From DATLBY01 sp035526665 (GTDB taxonomy: Bacteria; Acidobacteriota; Terriglobia; Bryobacterales; Bryobacteraceae), in assembly GCA_035526665.1 (NCBI GenBank), contig DATLBY010000303.1, positions 1 through 9,237 of the forward strand: a stretch of 9,237 nt of DNA, given 5' to 3'. Below the pieces are notes generated by a model. The model made no database searches, was not told the origin of the DNA, and worked only from the letters and a program-made list of their open reading frames with translations. Positions 1-6,600 of this stretch are shown here, piece by piece. Position 1 is the first letter of the stretch. Each line of letters starts with the position of its first letter. Made by a program: the position numbers and the translations under genes.

Positions 1-465
1 GGCAAAGGCGTGATGCTCCCCCGAACCGAGTTTGAGATGTCGGAAAATATCCGCGACTTCACACTCGTCTTCGATGGTGAGACCCTGGCCGGCTGCGGCG
101 CCCTGCATTTCTACGGACCGACAACGGGCGAAGTCCGGTCGCTGGCCGTGGATCCACGATGCAAGAACCGCGGCATCGGACGTATTCTCGTCGAAGCCCT
201 AGAATCAGAGGCCCGCGAATTTCACCTCCATTTTATTTTCGCGTTCACCTACGTGGATAAATTCTTCTCCCGCCTGGGATTTGTGGAAGTGGAGCGCGGC
301 GAACTCCCCTTGAAGGCCTGGAAGGATTGCCTCCGCTGCCCGAAGTTTCAATCGTGTGATGAAATCGCGATGGTGAAATATCTCGTGCCTCATCCCGATC
401 TCAGCGGTCCCCCCTCGCGTCAGACAGTGGGCGAGTTGATCCAATTGCCTGTACTCCGCCATTGA
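1..465 (+). CDS. GNAT N-acetyltransferase, N-acetylglutamate synthase-like (5' end outside window)
   Basis: Acetyl-CoA-dependent N-acetyltransferase of the GNAT fold, most like the short ArgA-type enzymes that acetylate glutamate in arginine synthesis. The frame is open from base 1 (G-K-G before a GTG at 10 and an ATG at 13), and residues such as LPRTEFEMSENIRDF normally lie about 30 residues inside this family, so the start is almost certainly upstream and the gene is 5'-truncated by the window edge. Numbering from the GTG at base 10, the acetyl-CoA-binding motif A is VRSLAVDPRCKNRGIGR (about 42-58), containing the RxxGxG-type signature. The motif B region reaches FFSRLGFVEVERGELP, and a C-terminal CxxCx5C cluster (C107, C110, C116) precedes DEIAMVKYL. 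Such a tail is familiar from ArgA-like GNATs. The glutamate substrate is inferred from family resemblance; another amino acid or amine is possible. It ends with TGA at 463-465, with no clear terminator after it. Confidence 0.8.
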   Translation, partial: GKGVMLPRTEFEMSENIRDFTLVFDGETLAGCGALHFYGPTTGEVRSLAVDPRCKNRGIGRILVEALESEAREFHLHFIFAFTYVDKFFSRLGFVEVERGELPLKAWKDCLRCPKFQSCDEIAMVKYLVPHPDLSGPPSRQTVGELIQLPVLRH

Positions 466-576
466 CGTTCTGCCCGGATCTAATCATCGGGGGGTGAGAA
501 ATGGTGCTCGGATTTTCCACTGAGTGAGAGTATAATCAGGTTTCACAAAGGACGCGGTCTCGCGGAGGAATGTGGG
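466..576 (+). promoter_or_regulatory. Intergenic leader of the molybdopterin-binding gene with -10 box and strong SD
   Basis: This 111-bp spacer holds a perfect TATAAT at 531-536. I see no good -35 hexamer 16-18 bp upstream (bases around 507-514 read CTCGGAT), so the promoter call rests on the -10 alone. A start about 7 bp downstream would give a leader of roughly 30-35 nt. A strong Shine-Dalgarno GGAGGAA lies at 564-570, 6 nt before the ATG at 577. The ATG at 570-572 overlaps the SD and is out of frame, so the 577 start is preferred. A weak imperfect inverted repeat (473-479 with 486-492) follows the GNAT stop but lacks a T-run. Confidence 0.45.
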
Positions 577-1548
577 ATGAAGGCGCAAACTGTTGACGTT
601 AAACTGTCTACAGGTCGGGTCTTATGCTGCACCGTCTTTCGCGCCGGCGGCAAGAAGCTGCTGGCCAAGGGCCATCTTCTCAGTGAGGACGATGTTCAGC
701 TCCTAGAAACCGAAGGGTTACGGCAGGTTTGGGTAACTGAACTCGAAGCCGGTGAGGTGGGCGAAGACGATGCTGTTGCTCAGGTAGCGGCGAACATCGG
801 CTGCGGCTGCATTGAAATCCGGCTGTCCGCCGGCGGGCGAGCCAACCTGTTTGCCACCGAAGACTGTTGCGTCTTGGTGGACGACGAACTACTCAAGCAG
901 ATCAACTGCACCGCTACTATTGCGATCGCTACCGCGGTGAATTTTAGCTTTGCCCGCACAGGACAGCGCATCGCCACCGTCAAGAGCGCTCCGTTCGCAG
1001 TGGCGGAATCGCAGTTGGACGCGGTGATATCAATTCTGCGTGAGCGGGGTCCCATTCTGCAAGGCCGGCCGATCCGTAGTCCCGCCGTGGGTGTCTTGTA
1101 CACGGATGTCGCCAGCGGCGAGAGGGCGCAACAGCTTTTCGAAAATATCATGCGCCAGCGGCTTGAGAAGTACAGCGCGAGTCCTACTTTTGCCCTATCG
1201 TGCGTCGAGGACGAAAGCTCGGTAACCCGGTCGCTAAAGCAACTGGTGCAGATGAATCCGACGGCGATCCTGGTCGCGTCCACCACCGCACCGGCCGGTC
1301 CCGAGGATGTTGTGGGTAGGTCAATGACCCGGATAGGATGTCATTTGGAACGATTCCTGGCGCCGGTTGAGCCCGGAAATCTCCTTCTTATGAATTATAA
1401 GGACGACATTCCTCTGGTATCCGCCCCGGGATGCTTCCGCTCAGCCCGTCCAAATGTTGTAGACTTGATTCTTCCACCCATGCTAGCGCGGTACCGGGTG
1501 TCGGGATGGGAGGTCGCTTGCCTGGGCCACGGTGGTCTTCTTGCCTAG
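577..1548 (+). CDS. MoeA-like molybdopterin-binding protein
   Basis: A 323-residue stand-alone protein of the MoeA/MogA-like molybdopterin-binding group (MoCF_biosynth-type fold), presumably cytoplasmic and linked to molybdenum cofactor handling. Landmarks: the N-terminal KGHLLSEDDVQLLETEGL (31-48) followed by an acidic GEVGEDDA segment (59-66); GGRANLFATEDCC (86-98); IAIATAVNFSFARTGQRIATVKSAPFAV (115-142), typical of this group; and the C-terminal PVEPGNLLLM (263-272) and APGCFRSARPNVVDLILPPMLA (283-304) that line the putative pterin site. It ends in GHGGLL. Some relatives carry an N-terminal MobA-like nucleotidyltransferase domain; this one does not. Eleven cysteines, including CC pairs at 17-18 and 97-98 and CGC at 76-78, are notable. 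The exact reaction is unknown: it may insert or deliver Mo, bind cofactor, or help mature a molybdoenzyme. The start is fixed by the GGAGGAA 6 nt upstream. It is transcribed away from modBC, which sits about 6 kb off on the other strand. Confidence 0.82.
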   Translation: MKAQTVDVKLSTGRVLCCTVFRAGGKKLLAKGHLLSEDDVQLLETEGLRQVWVTELEAGEVGEDDAVAQVAANIGCGCIEIRLSAGGRANLFATEDCCVLVDDELLKQINCTATIAIATAVNFSFARTGQRIATVKSAPFAVAESQLDAVISILRERGPILQGRPIRSPAVGVLYTDVASGERAQQLFENIMRQRLEKYSASPTFALSCVEDESSVTRSLKQLVQMNPTAILVASTTAPAGPEDVVGRSMTRIGCHLERFLAPVEPGNLLLMNYKDDIPLVSAPGCFRSARPNVVDLILPPMLARYRVSGWEVACLGHGGLLA

Positions 1549-1606
1549 GATCGGCCTCCTCCAGCACCACATGTCGCACCTCCGAGCGACCTGTGGGTTA
1601 TTCTTG

Positions 1607-1636
1607 GCCGGGTGCTACTCAGCACCCGGCATTTTT
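1607..1636 (+). terminator. Intrinsic terminator between convergent genes
   Basis: A perfect 10-bp inverted repeat, GCCGGGTGCT (1607-1616) and AGCACCCGGC (1621-1630), is separated by a 4-nt ACTC loop and followed on the + strand by ATTTTT (1631-1636). This is a textbook rho-independent terminator for the molybdopterin-binding gene, 58 bp after its stop. The opposite strand has the same hairpin about 18 bp after the BrkB stop, but what follows there (CAAGAATAACC) has no T-run. Termination of the leftward operon here would therefore be weaker or need Rho. Confidence 0.85.
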
Positions 1637-1647
1637 AGCCTCCTTAG

Positions 1648-2553
1648 CTAATCCAGCATCCCCTCGGCCATTAAACGCTCGCGCTCGGCATTGTACTCGC
1701 AGCCGATCAGAGCGATTACCGACAGCAAGTACATCCAAACCAGCAGTGCAATCACCGCGCCGATACTTCCGTAGAGCACGTTATAGTTCGCAATGTTCCG
1801 GACATACCAGCTAAAAATCGCGGTAGCCGCCCACCAGAGGCAGGTGGCGATAATCGCTCCCGGCCATACGTTTCGCAGGCGCCGCGGATGGTTTGGTCCG
1901 AAATAGTAGAGCAGCGATACGCCCAGAACAATGGCCGCCAGCGCCACGCCATAGCGCAGAAGCTGGCCCACCAGCAGGATCCAGCCCTTCCACTGTTGGC
2001 CTTCCGGCATCACTCCCGTCCAGGTAAGCACGTACTTCTCCGTACGCGCGCCCAAAACCATCAATGTGGAAGCTCCAATCACCGGCAGCGCCGCCGAGAA
2101 CACCAGCAGGATGGCCGTCGCGCGCTCCTTCAGGAATGGGCGGCCGGTCGGAATTCGATAAGCCGCCCGAAAGCCCTGGATCAAACTGATCATTACACCG
2201 GACGCCGCCCAGATAGAGAGAAGAGTCGCCACCACCAACAGCGACACTGGACGCTGCCCGCGCGCCGTGAAGTTATAAAGAACGATCTCTTCCGTACCTG
2301 GAGGCACCACCTCAAACACTAAATTCGAAAGTATCTTCGAAACCGAGGCCGCGTTCGCCTGCACCAGAATGGCTGTCAGCGAAGTGAGTACCGGGAAAAA
2401 GGCGAGCAGCGCCGAATAGGCTGCTCCCTTTGCGGTGCCCAGACAGTTGTCCTTATAGGCTGAGACAACGGCGCGGCGGAATACCCACCACCGCTTCTGC
2501 AGTCTTCCGAGACGGGCGAGATGAGAAGCAAATTGACCAGCTGCCTTGGGCAT
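1648..2553 (-). CDS. YihY/BrkB-family integral membrane protein
   Basis: A 301-residue inner-membrane protein of the YihY/virulence factor BrkB family (formerly misassigned as RNase BN), close to the usual family length of about 280-320. The N-terminus is cationic and cytoplasmic (1-35). The family hallmark AAYSALLAFFPVLTSL is at 44-59, further hydrophobic segments lie at about 102-125, 146-168, 190-217 and 230-250, and the conserved C-terminal YNVLYGSIGAVIALLVWMYL is at 257-276, running into IALIGCEYNAE. Around six membrane helices are expected. The family's biochemical role is not settled; transport or lipid-related roles have been proposed, and no catalytic residues are visible. The ATG is preceded by AAGAGAG at suitable spacing. 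It starts 25 bp after the upstream membrane glycosyltransferase-like gene and is the last gene of the leftward operon, so a role in the same envelope process is plausible but inferred. Confidence 0.9.
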   Translation of the reverse strand: MPKAAGQFASHLARLGRLQKRWWVFRRAVVSAYKDNCLGTAKGAAYSALLAFFPVLTSLTAILVQANAASVSKILSNLVFEVVPPGTEEIVLYNFTARGQRPVSLLVVATLLSIWAASGVMISLIQGFRAAYRIPTGRPFLKERATAILLVFSAALPVIGASTLMVLGARTEKYVLTWTGVMPEGQQWKGWILLVGQLLRYGVALAAIVLGVSLLYYFGPNHPRRLRNVWPGAIIATCLWWAATAIFSWYVRNIANYNVLYGSIGAVIALLVWMYLLSVIALIGCEYNAERERLMAEGMLD

Positions 2554-2578
2554 TGGCTCTCTTATGATAATCGCCCAT

Positions 2579-4588
2579 TTAGGCAGCCTGTAAAAAACGT
2601 CTCCTGGAATCGCCCAGCAGCCAAAGGATAGTTCCCAGCCAGGCGGAAGCGCTCACACCGGCGGCGATCTTCTGCTCCCGCGTCCCGTTGTAATGCAGGC
2701 GAAATATCGAGGACGCCGAGGGAACCGGGTGAAGCTTCATGAATCCCAGCGCATCGGCATCCATGTAGATTCTGCTGGAGTCCTGGGTTACGATCCAACC
2801 CGGATCATAGTTGACAGCGAGTGTAACTAACATGCCAGGCGGCGCCGGACCGCGGATCTCGATATCGTTTACCGTCAGCCAGAAAACTTTCAGGGACGGA
2901 CGGTTCGGATCGTCGATCGCTTGCGCCAGGAGCGCTAGCTCGGACGGCTTGGTACCCTTCGGAAATTCATCACCTTTCACCAGGTGAGCCATGCCGCTGC
3001 CGGGAACTTTATAGACTGATGTGCCTGCATCGGAATACACCTTCGGCAGCACGCCGTCGAATTTTTTGGAGTTTTTGTAATCGCGGTAGTATTCGGTTGT
3101 CGACTCCCTTCCGTGCATGACAACGTACTCGGCGCCGATGGCTTTCATTTCACGCAGCGCATCCTGCACCTCTTCGGCAGGTTCACTGCCAAGGCCGGTA
3201 CGGATTTGGTAGGCATAGTTCACCGGCGTGCGGTTGCGCAAACCGGACTCGAACGAGCCCCCAACCTGATGCAGATCGAACCATGAGTTCAGCCGGAAAC
3301 GCAGCCCTCCAGACGCCAGTACACGCCCATTGGGATGCTGAGCGGCAATCCACTGAGCGGTGCGATACTCGGCCGTGGTTTCGGGGATCACCGGCTTCCA
3401 GCCCCGCCAACCCTGCAACACATAATCGCGCGCCTGGCCGTAGCCGGTCGCCACCATCACCACTGCGGGAAATACCACGCAGAACTGTTTCACGCGTTCG
3501 CCCGTGAGCATGCCGGCCTGGAACCACCCGGCGATCGCCAAGGCAAGGAAAAGTTCGAATTCCAAGGCATAGCGCCGGGACTCCGGAATTGTGTCGATGC
3601 CGTAGGAATAGTAGGTGACCACTACCGCGCCAAAGCCGAAGAGACACAGAGTGACGAAAGTCAGATAAAACCCTACGCGGTTCCACCACAGAAACGCGCG
3701 CAGGAGCAGAGTTCCCACAACAAGGCTCGCGAGTAATATCCACTGCGTTCGCTGCAGGTGATAATTGAAGGCATCGGCCGGCCAATTGAGGGCCGTGGTG
3801 CGTATGAAACCGGGCGTGAGCCAGAAACAGGCCATCAGATAAGCCAGCCCCGCTGTACCCAAAAGATGGCGGGCACGAAAGTGGGCTGCATCGGGAGCCC
3901 AGGGCGCGCTCAGCAGCAGGATGAGACAGCAGAACGCCAGCGCGAATCCAGCCACCCAGTTAGTGAGCGTAACACTCGCGAGCAGGATAGCCGCAAGAGC
4001 CATAGGCCCGCTGCGCGCCGTGGTCGACGCCTTCCACAAAGCAGTAAGCGCAAGGGGGATCAGGGTGAGTCCGAAGTTATGCGGCCCCTCGCCGTACTTG
4101 ACGAAAACATGCCAATGCCAGGGAAGGTGCGTAATCCCTCCACGGTCGCGATTTATCTGATTCACGAGGCCGTAGGAAGGAGAAAAGAAGGTATAACCCA
4201 CCGCCGCCACCAGTGCCCAGAGCCGGCTGCGCGTAAAGTAGAACGCGAACAGAAATACACTGACCGGCCCCGCACATGTCATGCCTGCCGTTAGCAGTCG
4301 ATATGCCCATTCGTGCGGTATGTGAGTGATCCATGTAATGACGGCTGTGGCGTAATGCACCAGCGGCAGGTACAGAAACTGGGTGGGCAGGCCGCCATAG
4401 GGCAGGGGATTCCAACCCCATGGATCGGGGTGCTCTGCGATGAAACGCGACATCCCCGTGTAGCCGGTTTCGATCGAGTCACGATAGGGCGACTCGCCAG
4501 GCGCGAAGACCGGCCAGTTCAACCAGACGTTCAACGCAAAAACAGAGAGTGCGAGCAGGGTGGTGACGAGATGCTTTTTATATTTCAG
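2579..4588 (-). CDS. Polytopic membrane protein, GT-C / PTPS-related / YfhO-like (second of tandem pair)
   Basis: A large multi-helix membrane protein resembling GT-C glycosyltransferases of the 'PTPS-related membrane protein' type with a YfhO-like C-terminal region. No symbol is recognised. Numbered from a CTG at 4586-4588 it has 669 residues: a first helix (about 6-26), an outer loop with SIE (38-40), RD at 147-148 in INRDRGG, KYGEGPH (164-170), about ten membrane spans, a soluble part with DLHQVGGSFESGL and KKFDGVLPKVYSD, a DPGW segment, and a last helix before SRRRFLQAA. The first ATG/GTG/TTG in frame is TTG 4532-4534 (651 residues, stop TAA 2579-2581), which deletes the first helix and has no SD. 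The CTG has GAGGGG 6 nt upstream and gives a length and motif spacing matching the neighbouring paralogue (671 residues). With that start it overlaps the upstream gene by 11 bp, suggesting translational coupling. The likely reaction is sugar transfer from a polyprenyl-phosphate donor at the outer membrane face; substrate unknown. Confidence 0.78.
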   Translation of the reverse strand: MKYKKHLVTTLLALSVFALNVWLNWPVFAPGESPYRDSIETGYTGMSRFIAEHPDPWGWNPLPYGGLPTQFLYLPLVHYATAVITWITHIPHEWAYRLLTAGMTCAGPVSVFLFAFYFTRSRLWALVAAVGYTFFSPSYGLVNQINRDRGGITHLPWHWHVFVKYGEGPHNFGLTLIPLALTALWKASTTARSGPMALAAILLASVTLTNWVAGFALAFCCLILLLSAPWAPDAAHFRARHLLGTAGLAYLMACFWLTPGFIRTTALNWPADAFNYHLQRTQWILLASLVVGTLLLRAFLWWNRVGFYLTFVTLCLFGFGAVVVTYYSYGIDTIPESRRYALEFELFLALAIAGWFQAGMLTGERVKQFCVVFPAVVMVATGYGQARDYVLQGWRGWKPVIPETTAEYRTAQWIAAQHPNGRVLASGGLRFRLNSWFDLHQVGGSFESGLRNRTPVNYAYQIRTGLGSEPAEEVQDALREMKAIGAEYVVMHGRESTTEYYRDYKNSKKFDGVLPKVYSDAGTSVYKVPGSGMAHLVKGDEFPKGTKPSELALLAQAIDDPNRPSLKVFWLTVNDIEIRGPAPPGMLVTLAVNYDPGWIVTQDSSRIYMDADALGFMKLHPVPSASSIFRLHYNGTREQKIAAGVSASAWLGTILWLLGDSRRRFLQAA

Positions 4589-6593
4589 GAGCAGCCCCTC
4601 GGGAGCGGCGAATACCGTGGAACAGCAATAACGCGACCACGCCGAATGCGATTAGGCTCAGCATTCTACCCGCAATATTTTCCGCAGGCAATTCGAACAC
4701 AAGCCGGATGTCGTGATCGCCGGGCGGCGCGTCAATGCGGATGAATCCAAGCGAGTCGGCGCGGACAGGCAATTTCTGTCCTTTCGAATAAGCGTGCCAC
4801 GCCGGGTCATGACTCTCCTGTACTACCAGCGATTCGCCCGTAGCGATTTTCGCCTGGATTCGCATGGCATCGGTGCTCTCCCACCAGAACTGCGCCGGCG
4901 TGGCCGGTCCCTGCTCCACTAGCGCGGCATGCGCCCGAAGTCCGTTCAGGTCCCAATCTTCCTGGATAGGACCGAGGGCATCCAATTGCCTCGTGTTCAC
5001 TACACGAGCCAATCCCGGAAATCGCCGAGGGACACGATAGATCACATTTCCCTTCTTGTCATCCAGCAATACCGGCAGAACGCCGGCAAACTTCTTCGGG
5101 AATCCGAAGTCATGGTAGGCGTCCTGCGAAGTCTCGTCGCTGACAATGACCGCGTCCGCGCCCAGCACCTGCAACCACAGAATGGAGAGCTCGGCGCTGT
5201 CACCCATGAGTAGCTGCCATTGGGCGGGAACGCTGATAGGATTCAAGAGACCCTGTTCGGACCCCCCGCCCACCTGCGCCAGATTGTTCCAAGCGTCATA
5301 CCAGAAGCGAACGCTACCGGCCACCAGGGTGCGGGATTCCGGCATGTTGCGCGCCATCCAGTCCTGCAGGCGGTACTCGACTCGCTCGCTCACCTTCGAG
5401 TCTGCCGGAAAGATCTGCCAGGCTCGCCTTACATACCAGAAGCTGGTGCTCAGACAGACCACGGCGCACAGGATGGCCAGAGCGCGTGCTGGTATCCGCC
5501 GTTCCAGTGGGGCAATCCACAGGCGCCGCAGAAGCTCAACGCCCCCGAGGATCAGGGCGAAATCCAACTCCGGAATCATTCGTGAAGGCTCGCCGATAAT
5601 CCGGAAATTGAAGTAGTGCTGTCCCAGCACGTTGACGAAGAAGAACAGCACAATGCCGATTAGGAACACGCTGTAGGTACTTCCCGTGCGCCCTCGAGCC
5701 CATTTATCGGTCAGAAGGATGTAGCTGATGGCCACGGCCAGACCTACCCAGATCGACCAGGCATTGCCGCGCTCCGAGACGAATTGCATGTTCGCGAGCG
5801 TGATGCGCACATAGGAAGGCGCCAACCAGAAGGCCGTGAGCCCGTAGGCTAGCAGAGCGATCCATAGCGACCGCCACCAGATCTTCTCATCCAGCTGCGT
5901 GATATAGAGGCTCCAAGTCAGGATGGGAAAAATGATCGCCAGCGAGGTGGCGCCATAGAAGTTGTTTGACACCACCATGGCGCAGCTCAATGCAGCCAGC
6001 CCAAGCTCCAGCGGCCGGTTCTTTTGCATAGCGCGATAGGCGAATGCGAGAGCGATCGGCAGCCACGCCAACGCAGTCATGTGAGGACCCTCTCCATATC
6101 GGACCAGAACACCCAAGCGCTGTGGTACCCAGAGCCAGGCGTCGTCGCGGATCGACTTCATCAAGAGGAATGAAGGAGAGACCAGAGCGCCTGCGACTGC
6201 CGCCAGCCAGGCTCCGAGCCGCCAGCCTGAACAGACCCAGACGAAGAAGTACACGCCCGCGATACCCAGGCAGTAAAAAAAGGCAGTGTAGATGTGGTAC
6301 GCGCGGACCGGCAAAATGGGGAAAATCTTCGTGAGACCCGCGGTCCAATACCGCAGCATCGGAGGATACACGTAATCGAACCGGGTGCCGCAGTACCATA
6401 GCGGCTGCCATTTAGGATGCGGCCAATGATCCGCCAGGAATCTGGCGTCGGAGATAAAAGTGCTCTCGATAGAAGACCATTTATCCAGGTACTTCACCTT
6501 GAAGAGCGGCTTGATCAATACTCCCGCGAGAAGGAAAATGAGGACGCAATCAATCGCCCAGCGCAGCGCAACTCGATTTGTTTTAGCCGGCAC
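4578..6593 (-). CDS. Polytopic membrane protein, GT-C / PTPS-related / YfhO-like (first of tandem pair)
   Basis: A 671-residue polytopic membrane protein and paralogue of the next gene downstream. The first helix is at about 11-30, followed by an outer loop with SIE (41-43) and an acidic SDARFLADHW stretch. Then come SIRDD (147-151), RYGEGPH (165-171), many hydrophobic spans to about residue 390, and a more polar region with RTLVAGSVRF, NLAQVGGGSEQGLL, ADAVIVSDE and KKFAGVLPVLLDD. A DPAWHAY segment and a final helix precede RRSRGAAPEI. An acidic residue in the first outer loop plus a later acidic motif is the pattern expected of GT-C enzymes, which use lipid-phosphate sugars, but catalysis is inferred. 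The start is GTG at 6591-6593, 7 nt after the stop of the GT2 gene. There is no good SD (upstream reads CCCCCCGCTGATTTTCAC), so translation probably depends on coupling. Further in-frame starts would overlap the GT2 gene. The family name 'PTPS-related' does not imply pterin synthesis. Confidence 0.82.
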   Translation of the reverse strand: MPAKTNRVALRWAIDCVLIFLLAGVLIKPLFKVKYLDKWSSIESTFISDARFLADHWPHPKWQPLWYCGTRFDYVYPPMLRYWTAGLTKIFPILPVRAYHIYTAFFYCLGIAGVYFFVWVCSGWRLGAWLAAVAGALVSPSFLLMKSIRDDAWLWVPQRLGVLVRYGEGPHMTALAWLPIALAFAYRAMQKNRPLELGLAALSCAMVVSNNFYGATSLAIIFPILTWSLYITQLDEKIWWRSLWIALLAYGLTAFWLAPSYVRITLANMQFVSERGNAWSIWVGLAVAISYILLTDKWARGRTGSTYSVFLIGIVLFFFVNVLGQHYFNFRIIGEPSRMIPELDFALILGGVELLRRLWIAPLERRIPARALAILCAVVCLSTSFWYVRRAWQIFPADSKVSERVEYRLQDWMARNMPESRTLVAGSVRFWYDAWNNLAQVGGGSEQGLLNPISVPAQWQLLMGDSAELSILWLQVLGADAVIVSDETSQDAYHDFGFPKKFAGVLPVLLDDKKGNVIYRVPRRFPGLARVVNTRQLDALGPIQEDWDLNGLRAHAALVEQGPATPAQFWWESTDAMRIQAKIATGESLVVQESHDPAWHAYSKGQKLPVRADSLGFIRIDAPPGDHDIRLVFELPAENIAGRMLSLIAFGVVALLLFHGIRRSRGAAPEI

Positions 6594-6600
6594 GTGAAAA

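Noticed and set aside
473..494. Imperfect inverted repeat (CCCGGAT / ATCGGGG) after the GNAT stop as a terminator
   Set aside because: The stem needs a bulge and is followed by GGTGAGAAATGG without a T-run, so it is unlikely to terminate transcription by itself.
780..1286. 168-codon open frame on the - strand inside the MoeA-like gene
   Set aside because: It is antisense to a gene with clear family motifs, encodes a Ser/Arg-rich low-information protein, and has no SD or neighbour support; typical shadow of a GC-rich gene.
3183..3785. 200-codon - strand frame inside the second GT-C-like gene
   Set aside because: It lies in another frame of the same strand within a gene whose product matches its paralogue along its length; the product is Arg/Gly-rich with no recognisable domain.
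3758..4294. 178-codon + strand frame antisense to the second GT-C-like gene
   Set aside because: The composition (Arg, Gln, Glu, Pro) is that of a complementary-strand shadow of hydrophobic coding sequence; no motif or start signal.
5887..6411. 174-codon - strand frame inside the first GT-C-like gene
   Set aside because: It overlaps the conserved YGEGPH region of the real frame, and the product is an Arg/Gly/Ser-rich frame-shifted shadow.
2579..6593. Pterin-biosynthesis role suggested by the '6-pyruvoyl-tetrahydropterin synthase-related' family name, tying these genes to molybdopterin
   Set aside because: The proteins are long, polytopic and show GT-C/YfhO-like features; no His-triad zinc site of a real PTPS enzyme is visible, so the name should not be used to infer pterin chemistry.
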